NCBI RefSeq assembly: GCF_019977355.1
Contig: NZ_AP024655.1
Location: forward strand, 2,852,001 to 2,916,000
Source of the DNA: Arthrobacter sp. NicSoilB8
GTDB taxonomy: Bacteria > Actinomycetota > Actinomycetes > Actinomycetales > Micrococcaceae
Length of the DNA stretch: 64,000 nt
Direction: 5' to 3'
The notes under the pieces are model-generated. The model did not search any database. It worked only from the letters and a program-made list of their open reading frames with translations, and had not been told where the DNA came from. Positions 55,652 to 63,516 of this stretch are shown piece after piece (the stretch's first letter is position 1; each line of letters begins with the position of its first letter). Made by a program: the position numbers and the translations under genes.

Positions 55652-57082
55652 ATGACCGCCCTTGAAACCTGGGAACTTCGTGCCGAGTTCGCGCGCCGGC
55701 TCTCCGCCATGTACGGCAGGGAAGTTCCCGCGTACAACACGCTCGTGGAGGTTTCCACCGAAGTCAACGAAGCGTACGTCGCCAAACATGGTGCCGAGGC
55801 CGAGCGGCTGGGAAGCATTGCACGGGTGACGGCGGAGCGCCACGGCGCCATCCGCGTCGGCTCCCCGAAGGAGATGGCACAGGTTGCCCGCGTTTTTGCG
55901 GCCTTCGGCATGTACCCGGTCGGGTTCTATGACCTTCGCGATGCGTCCTCCAGTTCCGTTCCCGTGGTCTCGACGGCCTTCCGCCCGATCGATGGCGCCG
56001 AACTGGCAAAGAATCCGTTCCGCGTATTCACCTCCATGCTGGCGGCCGAGGATCCGCGGTTCTTTGACCAAGAGCTGCGCGCCGAGCTGGCCGCATTCAT
56101 CGGCGCCCGGCAGCTGTTCGGTGAGGAACTGCTCACCCTGGCGGACCGGGCCGCCGCGGACGGCGGTCTCGCGGCGGACGACGCCGACCGGCTGCTGGAG
56201 CTGGCCACCGCGGCCTTTGAACTCTCCGGCGACCCCGTGGACTGCGAATGGTACAAGAAGCTGGAGGCGGTCTCCGCCGTCGCATCCGACATCGGCGGCG
56301 TCTCCACCACGCACATCAACCACCTCACGCCCCGGGTGCTGGACATTGATGAGTTGTACAAGCGCATGCAGGCCCGCGGCATCAGCATGATCGATGAGAT
56401 CCAGGGGCCGCCGCGCTGGGACGGGCCGGACCTGCTCCTGCGCCAGACGTCCTTCCGGGCGCTCGGTGAAAACCGGGTGTTCCGCTACGCCGACGGGTCC
56501 ACCAGCGAAGGTGAACTGCGGGTGCGCTTCGGCGAAGTCGAGGCCCGCGGAATTGCCTTGACCGTGGCGGGCCGCGACCTCTACGACCGGATGGTCGCCG
56601 AGTCCGATGCCCGGCTGGCCTCGGCCCCGGCCGGAACGACTCGCGTCGAGGTCGCCGCCGGAGTGTGGGCGGAGCACCTGCCCCGCACCGAGAAGGAACT
56701 GGCCCTGCAAGGACTGGCCTTTTTCACCTACCGCCTCGACGAAGAGGCCCTGGACAGTGCATCTCTGGACGGCGCAGCCCCGGGCAGTGCATCCCTGCCC
56801 GGCACGGTGTCCCTGACCGATCTCATAGAGGCCGGAATCGCCGTCCCGGAACCCATTGTCTACGAGGACTTCCTCCCCCGCTCGGCCGCCGGAATCTTCC
56901 AGTCAAACCTGACCCAGGACGGTTCAAAGGACGAGGCCCAGCCGGGAACCGTGTACGACATCCACCGGATGTCCCGGATTGTCGGTTCCGAGGTCCACGA
57001 CCCCAACGACCTCTACCAGCGGCAGCAGGACGCGTCGATCGCGGACCTGGCCCGCCGCCTGAACATCACCGTCACCCGCTAA
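55652..57082 (+). CDS. hglS: 2-oxoadipate dioxygenase/decarboxylase (DUF1338, HglS-type)
   Basis: 476 residues from ATG 55652, with AAAGGAAC 8 bp upstream. The DUF1338/HglS family converts 2-oxoadipate plus O2 into D-2-hydroxyglutarate with Fe(II), the key step of bacterial D-lysine catabolism. Family ligands can be followed: His64 and Arg68 in ERHGAIRVG, His224 in STTHINHLTPRVLDIDELY, and Glu295 or Glu297 in FGEVEARGIALT. The C-terminal PIVYEDFLPRSAAGIFQSNL is conserved. An insert (about 365-385) made of LDSASLDGAAPGSASLPG looks like a degenerate internal repeat and is probably a surface loop. The neighbours supply both its substrate and the enzyme for its product. Confidence 0.92.
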   Translation: MTALETWELRAEFARRLSAMYGREVPAYNTLVEVSTEVNEAYVAKHGAEAERLGSIARVTAERHGAIRVGSPKEMAQVARVFAAFGMYPVGFYDLRDASSSSVPVVSTAFRPIDGAELAKNPFRVFTSMLAAEDPRFFDQELRAELAAFIGARQLFGEELLTLADRAAADGGLAADDADRLLELATAAFELSGDPVDCEWYKKLEAVSAVASDIGGVSTTHINHLTPRVLDIDELYKRMQARGISMIDEIQGPPRWDGPDLLLRQTSFRALGENRVFRYADGSTSEGELRVRFGEVEARGIALTVAGRDLYDRMVAESDARLASAPAGTTRVEVAAGVWAEHLPRTEKELALQGLAFFTYRLDEEALDSASLDGAAPGSASLPGTVSLTDLIEAGIAVPEPIVYEDFLPRSAAGIFQSNLTQDGSKDEAQPGTVYDIHRMSRIVGSEVHDPNDLYQRQQDASIADLARRLNITVTR

Positions 57083-57118
57083 TCAGTCCGCCAGACCAAA
57101 CAACCACAGGAGATCACG

Positions 57119-58648
57119 ATGACTGAAACTCTGACCCAAACGTCCGAACTCGCAGCGATCGTCCGCGATGCACTGGAAGCCTGCGGCGTCACTGTTGACA
57201 CCCTCGGAGGCACCCACGAGGCGTCCTCACCGCTCACCGGCGAAGTCCTGATGACCCTGCCGGTCAACACGCCGGCGGACATCGACGCAATGATCGGCCA
57301 GGCGCACGAGGCGTTCAAGACGTGGCGTGATGTGCCCGCGCCGCTCCGCGGCAACCTGGTCAAGCGCTGGGGCGAGCTGCTGACCGAACACAAGGAGGAC
57401 CTGGCGCGGATCGTGACGGCCGAGGCCGGCAAGATCCAGTCCGAGGCCCTCGGCGAAGTCCAGGAAATGATCGACATCTGCGACTTCGCCGTCGGCCTGT
57501 CCCGCCAGCTCTACGGCAAGACCATGCCCTCGGAGCGCCCCGGACACCGCCTCATGGAAACCTGGCACCCCCTGGGCGTCGTGGGGGTCATCTCCGCCTT
57601 CAACTTCCCGGTCGCCGTCTACTCCTGGAATACGGCGCTGGCCCTTGTGTGCGGCGACACCATCGTGTGGAAGCCATCGGGGATGACCATGCTCAGCGCA
57701 CTGGCCGCCGATGCCCTGCTGGCCCGCGCCGTCGCGGACGTTGGCGCCCCCGCAGACCTGCACAAGCTGGTCCTGGCCGACCGGTCCGGCGGTCAGGTGA
57801 TCGTCGATGATCCGCGCGTCGCCTTGCTCTCCGCCACGGGCTCGGTCCGGATGGGCCAGGAAATCGCCCCCCGCGTGGCCCGCCGCTTCGGCCGCGCCCT
57901 GCTCGAACTCGGCGGAAACAACGCGGCAATCGTCGCGCCGTCGGCCGATCTCGACCTGGCCCTGCGCGGCATTGTCTTCGCCGCCGTCGGAACCGCCGGC
58001 CAGCGCTGCACGTCCATGCGCCGCCTGATTGTGCACGAGTCGGTCGTTGATGAACTGACGGACAAGCTCGTCAAGGCCTACGCCACGCTGCGCATCGGCA
58101 CGCCCCTGGACGAGGAGAACCTGATCGGGCCGCTGATCAACAAGTCCAGCTTCGACGGCATGCAGGACGCCATCAGGGCGGCACAGGAACAGGGCGGCAC
58201 CGTCCTTTGCGGCGGCGGACGCGTGAACGCCGACGACGAGCCGGGAGCCTACTATGTGGAGCCCGCGATCGTCCGGATGCCGGCCCAGACCGCCGTCGTC
58301 AAGGACGAGACCTTTGCGCCGCTGCTGTACGTGATGACCTACACGGACTTCGACGACGCCATCGCCATCCAAAACGACGTTCCCCAGGGCCTGTCCTCGG
58401 CCGTGTTCACCAACGACCAGGCCGAGGCCGAACGCTTCATGTCGGCCAGCGGGTCGGACTGCGGCATCGCCAACGTCAACATCGGCACCTCCGGGGCCGA
58501 AATCGGCGGTGCCTTCGGCGGCGAGAAGGAAACCGGCGGCGGCCGCGAGTCCGGTTCCGATTCGTGGAAGGTCTACATGCGCCAGGCGACCAATACCGTC
58601 AACTACTCGGGACAGCTGCCTCTCGCCCAGGGCGTGAAGTTCCTCTAG
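57119..58648 (+). CDS. ALDH7-type aminoadipate-semialdehyde dehydrogenase
   Basis: 509 residues from ATG 57119, with CAGGAGAT 6 bp upstream. Aldehyde dehydrogenase with NAD site GVISAFNFPVAVYSWN and KPSG, general base in ALLELGGNNAAIV (Glu), nucleophile in GTAGQRCTSMRRLIVH (Cys near 297), and KDETFAPLLYVM. The C-terminal NTVNYSGQLPLAQGVKF is the hallmark of the ALDH7/antiquitin branch, which oxidises alpha-aminoadipate semialdehyde (in equilibrium with piperideine-6-carboxylate) to 2-aminoadipate. That matches AmaB in Pseudomonas. It is 36 bp after hglS. A strong hairpin follows. Confidence 0.93.
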   Translation: MTETLTQTSELAAIVRDALEACGVTVDTLGGTHEASSPLTGEVLMTLPVNTPADIDAMIGQAHEAFKTWRDVPAPLRGNLVKRWGELLTEHKEDLARIVTAEAGKIQSEALGEVQEMIDICDFAVGLSRQLYGKTMPSERPGHRLMETWHPLGVVGVISAFNFPVAVYSWNTALALVCGDTIVWKPSGMTMLSALAADALLARAVADVGAPADLHKLVLADRSGGQVIVDDPRVALLSATGSVRMGQEIAPRVARRFGRALLELGGNNAAIVAPSADLDLALRGIVFAAVGTAGQRCTSMRRLIVHESVVDELTDKLVKAYATLRIGTPLDEENLIGPLINKSSFDGMQDAIRAAQEQGGTVLCGGGRVNADDEPGAYYVEPAIVRMPAQTAVVKDETFAPLLYVMTYTDFDDAIAIQNDVPQGLSSAVFTNDQAEAERFMSASGSDCGIANVNIGTSGAEIGGAFGGEKETGGGRESGSDSWKVYMRQATNTVNYSGQLPLAQGVKFL

Positions 58649-58660
58649 AAACCGCGGCGC

Positions 58661-58693
58661 AGGCGGTGCCGGCCGGTCCGGCCGGCACCGCCT
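58661..58693 (+). terminator. GC-rich intercistronic hairpin
   Basis: Arms 58661-58676 and 58678-58693 are perfect 16-bp complements around one base (14-bp stem and 5-nt loop in practice), between the ALDH and the amino acid dehydrogenase. It follows the ALDH stop by 12 bp and could cause partial termination or stabilise the upstream mRNA. Confidence 0.75.
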
Positions 58694-58742
58694 TCGCGGC
58701 AGTCCTCAGCCACATCACTTAGCGCACAAGGAGTATCCAGCG

Positions 58743-59882
58743 ATGACCAGTCTGTTCGACATGATGGATGAATGGGGACCGGAAAAGATCGTCACGGTCA
58801 GCGACGCAAAAACGGGAATGAAGGGCGTGCTGGTCATCGACAACACCGCCCGCGGCATGGGCAAGGGCGGAACACGGATGCAGTCCGGCGTGACCGTCGA
58901 GGAGATTGCCCGCCTGGCCCGGGTCATGACCTGGAAGTGGGCCGGCGTCGACCTCTTCTTCGGCGGCGCCAAAGCCGGCATCCGCGCCGATCCCAATTCC
59001 CTCCACAAGGAAGCGATCCTCCGCTCCTTTGTCCGGGCCCTGAGCAACGAGGTCCCGTCCGAGTACGTCTTCGGCCTGGACATGGGGCTGACGGAAAACG
59101 ACGCGGCCATCATCATCGACGAATTGGGCGACCGCGGTGCCGCGGTGGGCACTCCGTACGATCTCGGCGGCGTGCCCTACGACCAGCTGGGCATCACCGG
59201 CTACGGCGTTGCCGAAGTGACGGATGAGGCCGCAGCAACCATCGGGCTCCAGGGCCAGCGCGTGGCCATCCAGGGTTTCGGCGCCGTCGGGCATGCCACT
59301 GCTGCCCGGTTGCATGAGCTCGGCTACAGTGTCGTGTCGATTTCCACCGCTGAGGGCGCGCTTCACGATCCCGCCGGGCTGGACATCCCGCGGCTGCTGG
59401 CCATGCGGCCGCGGCTCGGCGACAGCCTGGTCAAAGAATTTCCGGAGCTGGCCGTCCCGGCCGGCACCGAGCTGTTCGTCGACGCCGAAATCGCCATCCC
59501 TGCCGCCCTGCAGGATGTCATCCACGAGGGAAACGCCGGCAGCATCTCGGCCAAGCTCGTGGTGGAGGGCGCAAACCTTCCCACCAACGCCGCGGCACAG
59601 CAGGCGCTGCGCGCGGCATCCGTGACAGTCGTGCCCGACTTCGTCGCCAACGCCGGCGGCGTCGTCAGCGCCGCCTTCGCCATGGAGGCCCGGTATTCGC
59701 CGTTCCGTCCCGAGACGGACCAGATCTTCACCACCGTCTCCCACAAGCTCCGCGAGAACACGGCCATCGTCCTGGCAGAGGCGCAGAAGCTGGATTCCAC
59801 CACCCACCATGCCGCCCGCTCACTGGCACAGAACCGGGTCCGCCGGGCCATGGAGCTGCGCGGCAAGCCCCTGCAGTACTAA
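58743..59882 (+). CDS. Glu/Leu/Phe/Val-dehydrogenase family amino acid dehydrogenase
   Basis: 379 residues from ATG 58743. The GDH-superfamily pattern is complete: GMGKGGTRMQSGVTVEEIARLARVMTWKWAGVD with the first Lys, FFGGAKAGI with the catalytic Lys, and the NAD domain RVAIQGFGAVGHATAARL. It is about 50-70 residues shorter than housekeeping hexameric GDH, near the Leu/Phe dehydrogenase size. NTARGMGKGGTR replaces the usual GxxKGGxR entry. In this operon the missing step is 2-aminoadipate to 2-oxoadipate, normally done by a transaminase; an oxidative 2-aminoadipate dehydrogenase fits. Glutamate is a plausible alternative substrate. Confidence 0.9.
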   Translation: MTSLFDMMDEWGPEKIVTVSDAKTGMKGVLVIDNTARGMGKGGTRMQSGVTVEEIARLARVMTWKWAGVDLFFGGAKAGIRADPNSLHKEAILRSFVRALSNEVPSEYVFGLDMGLTENDAAIIIDELGDRGAAVGTPYDLGGVPYDQLGITGYGVAEVTDEAAATIGLQGQRVAIQGFGAVGHATAARLHELGYSVVSISTAEGALHDPAGLDIPRLLAMRPRLGDSLVKEFPELAVPAGTELFVDAEIAIPAALQDVIHEGNAGSISAKLVVEGANLPTNAAAQQALRAASVTVVPDFVANAGGVVSAAFAMEARYSPFRPETDQIFTTVSHKLRENTAIVLAEAQKLDSTTHHAARSLAQNRVRRAMELRGKPLQY

Positions 59883-59926
59883 CATCCCACCACGCAACGC
59901 CGCAGGGACAAGGAAGAGCACCACGG

Positions 59927-62920
59927 ATGAACATTGACACGATCGTCGAAGAACTCACCGCAGCCGTTGCGGGCATCGTTGACAGCAGCACCCGTCGGCG
60001 TGCGGAATATTCGACCGACGCCTCAAACTACCGGGTGGTACCCCAGGTGGTGGTCATGCCCAGGAACGCGGACGACGTCGTCGAGGCAGTCAGGATTGCG
60101 CGCCGGCACAGGCTGGCCGTCACCGGCCGCGGTGCCGGGACATCGTGCGCCGGCAATGCGGTGGGGCCCGGGCTGGTGCTGGACTTCAGCCGGTTCATGA
60201 ACCGGATCATCAGCATCGATGCCGGGAACCGGACCGCTGTGGTCCAGCCGGGCGTTGTGCTCAGTGACCTGCAGCGGGCCGCCGCCGTCCACGGGCTGCG
60301 GTTCGGGCCCGATCCGTCCACTTCCACGCGGTGCACCATCGGCGGCATGATCGGCAACAACGCGTGCGGCCCCCACGGTCTCTCGTATGGGCGGACGGCG
60401 GATAACGTGCGCCGGCTGCGCTGGCTGACCGGTTCGGGACAGGTGCTGGAGCTGGGCTCTGGCAAAGACGCCACGGCCCGGGTCCCGGGACTCAATGAGT
60501 TCATCACCGCCAACCTGGACGTCCTCCGGCTGGAATTCGGCCGCTTCGGCCGCCAGATCTCCGGCTACAGCCTTGAGCATCTCCTGCCGGAGAACGGCGC
60601 AAATCTCGCCGCCGCCCTGACGGGAACGGAAGGTACCTGCGGCATCATCCTGGAGGCCGAGATCCGGCTGGTTCCGCTGGCGGCGGCCCCGGCCCTGGCC
60701 GTATTGGGCTACCCGGACATGCCCGCCGCGGCCGACGCGGTTCCCGGCCTGCTCCCCCACCGTCCGCTGGCGCTGGAGGGCCTGGACGCGCAGCTGGTCA
60801 ACGTGATCCGCAACGCCAAAGGAGAGCACGCCGTCCCCGCCATGCCGGCCGGCAACGGCTGGCTCATGGTCGAAGTGGGCGGAGCGACGTCGGAAGAGGC
60901 CGTGGCGGCCGCCGAGCGGATGGTCCAGGACGCGGGTGCCATCGACTCGCTGGTCCTTCCGGCCGGACCGGAGGCCAAACGGTTGTGGCAGATCCGCGCC
61001 GACGGCGCCGGCCTGGCCGGCAGGACCGCCGCCGGAAACCAGGCATGGCCGGGCTGGGAGGACTCGGCCGTCCCGCCCGAACATCTGGGCGATTATCTTC
61101 GTGACCTTGAACTGCTCATGGCCCGCGAAAACGTTTCAGGGCTGGCCTACGGCCACTTTGGTGACGGCTGCGTCCACGTCAGGATCGACTTCCCGCTGGA
61201 CGGCGACACCGGTGTGATGCGGCGCTTCCTGACGGCCGCGGCGGACCTCGTCGCCAAGTACGGCGGCTCGCTTTCGGGGGAACACGGCGATGGCCGGGCG
61301 CGCGGCGAACTGCTGAAGACCATGTATTCGTCCAGGGCCCTGGCCGCGATGGCCGGGTTCAAGGCACTCTTCGACCTCCAGGACATCTTCAACCCGGGTG
61401 TGATCATCAATCCGGAGCCCTTCGATTCACACCTGCGCCGGCCGCAGGCCGGCAACCTGCTGGCCTCGGACGGTTTCGCGTTTGCCCACGACGGCGGCAA
61501 CATCACCAACGCCCTGCACCGCTGCGTGGGTGTGGGCAAATGCCGGGCCGATCTCCGCGAGGACGGCGGGTTCATGTGCCCCTCGTACCTCGCCACCAAG
61601 GACGAAAAGGACGCGACAAGGGGCCGGGCCCGCGTACTCCAGGAAATGCTCAATGGCGGCATCGTGGAGATGTCCTGGAAGTCCCCGGAGGTCCATGAGG
61701 CCCTCGACCTGTGCCTGAGCTGCAAGGCGTGCGCCAGCGACTGCCCCACCGGCATCGACATGGCCATGTACAAGTCAGAGGCACTGCACCAGAGTTACAA
61801 GGGGCGCCTGCGTCCGCTCAGCCATTACACGCTGGGCCGGCTGCCGGCCTGGCTGGGACTGATCGGACCGCTCGGCCCCCTGGTCAACAAGGTTGCCTCC
61901 ATCGGGATCCTCCGCCGGACCATGCTGCGGCTGGCCGGGGCCGATCCCCGCCGGTCCCTGCCGACATTCCCCAAAGAGCCGTTCCGCTCCCTGGGGGCCC
62001 GTTCCGCGGCGTTGAACCCCGGGAGGGTCGCGGCGGCTGCCGCCGGCCCGGCAGGGGACACGGCCGCCCCTCCCCGCCGGGTCCTGCTCTGGGTGGATTC
62101 GTTCTCGGACGCGCTGAGCCCCGAGGTCCCCCTCGCCGCGGTCAAGGTTCTGCAGGCCGCAGGATGTGACATCGAGATTGCCGGCCCCGGTGCGTGCTGC
62201 GGATTGACCCTGATCTCAACCGGACAGCTGACCGCGGCCAAGGCAGCCCTGAGGAAGACCCTCGACGTCCTGTACCCGCATGTAGCCGACGGCCGGACCG
62301 TGATCGGACTCGAACCGTCCTGCACGGCGGTGCTGCGCTCGGACCTGCTCGAACTGCTGCCCGGCGACGAACGCGCCCGGCAGGTCTCAGCCCGGACCCG
62401 GACCGTCTCGGAATTCCTCACGTCCATCAACTGGCAGCCACCTGCCAGCGGGGAACGGATTCTCGCACAGCCGCACTGCCATCAGAACGCCGTTATGGGC
62501 TATGGGAAGGACCTGGAGCTCCTGCAGTCCATGGGGTGCGACGTGGACGTCTCCAGTGGATGTTGCGGCCTGGCCGGCAACTTCGGCATGGAAAAGGGCC
62601 ACTATGACGTCTCCGTGGCCATTGCCGAACAGGGAATTCTGGGCAAGATCGCGGCTGCCCCGGACCGGGTCCTCCTGGCCGACGGGTTCTCCTGCCGCAC
62701 CCAGGTGGCCGATCTGGCCGGACTCGGCTCCCGCCACATCGTCCAGATCATTGCGGAGGCGTTGGACAACCCCGCGGGCTCCTCTCCGCCGAAGGGGCCG
62801 CGTGACGAAGCTCCCCGTCTCCGACGGATACCGGCAGACTTCCCGGTTGTCCCGGCACTTATTGTCCCGGCACTTAAGGACGTTGCTGCTGCTTCGGAGC
62901 CAAAGTCCGCGGATTCGTAG
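59927..62920 (+). CDS. YdiJ-type D-2-hydroxyglutarate dehydrogenase (FAD + FeS + CCG)
   Basis: 997 residues from ATG 59927, with AAGGAAGAG 9 bp upstream. Three modules on one chain. A FAD_binding_4 domain (about 1-260) with VTGRGAGTSCAGNAVGPGLVLDFSRF and IGGMIGNNACGPHGLSYG, plus the FAD-oxidase C domain ending SGEHGDGRARGELL. A ferredoxin-like region with CVGVGKC (about 531) and CLSCKACASDCPTG (about 595). A CCG domain with GACCGLTLIS (about 760) and SSGCCGLAGNFG (about 878). This matches E. coli YdiJ, a D-2-hydroxyglutarate dehydrogenase. It would oxidise the HglS product to 2-oxoglutarate. The last residues carry a 15-bp duplication. Confidence 0.92.
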   Translation: MNIDTIVEELTAAVAGIVDSSTRRRAEYSTDASNYRVVPQVVVMPRNADDVVEAVRIARRHRLAVTGRGAGTSCAGNAVGPGLVLDFSRFMNRIISIDAGNRTAVVQPGVVLSDLQRAAAVHGLRFGPDPSTSTRCTIGGMIGNNACGPHGLSYGRTADNVRRLRWLTGSGQVLELGSGKDATARVPGLNEFITANLDVLRLEFGRFGRQISGYSLEHLLPENGANLAAALTGTEGTCGIILEAEIRLVPLAAAPALAVLGYPDMPAAADAVPGLLPHRPLALEGLDAQLVNVIRNAKGEHAVPAMPAGNGWLMVEVGGATSEEAVAAAERMVQDAGAIDSLVLPAGPEAKRLWQIRADGAGLAGRTAAGNQAWPGWEDSAVPPEHLGDYLRDLELLMARENVSGLAYGHFGDGCVHVRIDFPLDGDTGVMRRFLTAAADLVAKYGGSLSGEHGDGRARGELLKTMYSSRALAAMAGFKALFDLQDIFNPGVIINPEPFDSHLRRPQAGNLLASDGFAFAHDGGNITNALHRCVGVGKCRADLREDGGFMCPSYLATKDEKDATRGRARVLQEMLNGGIVEMSWKSPEVHEALDLCLSCKACASDCPTGIDMAMYKSEALHQSYKGRLRPLSHYTLGRLPAWLGLIGPLGPLVNKVASIGILRRTMLRLAGADPRRSLPTFPKEPFRSLGARSAALNPGRVAAAAAGPAGDTAAPPRRVLLWVDSFSDALSPEVPLAAVKVLQAAGCDIEIAGPGACCGLTLISTGQLTAAKAALRKTLDVLYPHVADGRTVIGLEPSCTAVLRSDLLELLPGDERARQVSARTRTVSEFLTSINWQPPASGERILAQPHCHQNAVMGYGKDLELLQSMGCDVDVSSGCCGLAGNFGMEKGHYDVSVAIAEQGILGKIAAAPDRVLLADGFSCRTQVADLAGLGSRHIVQIIAEALDNPAGSSPPKGPRDEAPRLRRIPADFPVVPALIVPALKDVAAASEPKSADS
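62847..62876 (+). repeat. 15-bp tandem duplication in the D-2HG dehydrogenase tail
   Basis: TTGTCCCGGCACTTA occurs twice without a gap (62847-62861, 62862-62876), identical in every base. In frame it yields VPALI then VPALK near the C-terminus, outside the CCG domain. Confidence 0.95.
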
Positions 62921-62996
62921 AATGATCCCGGCGCCTCCCGCGGACCATCCGGTTCGGGTGAGGCGCCCGCCGGCGAAGCGGCCCTATGGTCAGGGC

Positions 62997-63503
62997 ATGG
63001 GACTACTGCACCACCGGCGTGACGAGCCCGCAGGCGAGCGGTTTCAGATGCGCGAAAAGCTGCTGTCGATCGGGGATGACTTCTGGATCGAAGACGACCA
63101 AGGCAGACGCGTCTACAAGGTCGACGGCAAGGCTCTGCGCATCCGCGACACGTTCGTTCTGGAGGACTCCTCGGGAACCGAGGTGGCGCGCATCCAGGAG
63201 CGCAAGCTCTCCCTCCGGGACAAGGTCGCCGTCGAACGCGGCGGCGACACCGCCGCGACCGTGCACAAGGCGCTGATCGGGCTCCGGGACCGCTTCACCA
63301 TCGATGTGAAGGACGGCGCCGACATGAAGGCGCACGGCAACATCGTCGATCACGAGTACGAGATCGAGCGCGACGGCCGCACCGTCGCCACGATCTCGAA
63401 GAAGTGGTTCCGCGTGCGTGACTCGTACGGCGTCGAAATCGCGGCGGGCGAGGACGTTCCGCTCATGCTCGCGGTCACCGTCGCCATCGACTCCTTGACC
63501 TAG
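62997..63503 (+). CDS. LURP-one-related (DUF567) protein
   Basis: 168 residues from ATG 62997; ATG 63048 (MREKLLSIGDDFW) is an alternative that would start at the conserved domain. Tubby-like beta-barrel pattern: FQMREKLLSIGDDFWIEDDQGRRVYKVDGKALRIRDTFVLEDSSG, repeated LSLRDKVAVERGG, then AHGNIVDHEYEIERDGRTVATISKKWF and RDSYGVEIAAGEDVPLMLAVTVAID. The family is widespread with unknown biochemical role; it may bind lipids like Tubby. There is no clear link to the catabolic operon 76 bp upstream. The PBP gene starts 13 bp downstream. Confidence 0.9.
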   Translation: MGLLHHRRDEPAGERFQMREKLLSIGDDFWIEDDQGRRVYKVDGKALRIRDTFVLEDSSGTEVARIQERKLSLRDKVAVERGGDTAATVHKALIGLRDRFTIDVKDGADMKAHGNIVDHEYEIERDGRTVATISKKWFRVRDSYGVEIAAGEDVPLMLAVTVAIDSLT

Positions 63504-63516
63504 CTGCTCAGGCACC

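Noticed and set aside
59927..62920. Glycolate or D-lactate dehydrogenase
   Set aside because: The single-chain FAD-FeS-CCG architecture matches YdiJ, and linkage to HglS points to D-2-hydroxyglutarate.
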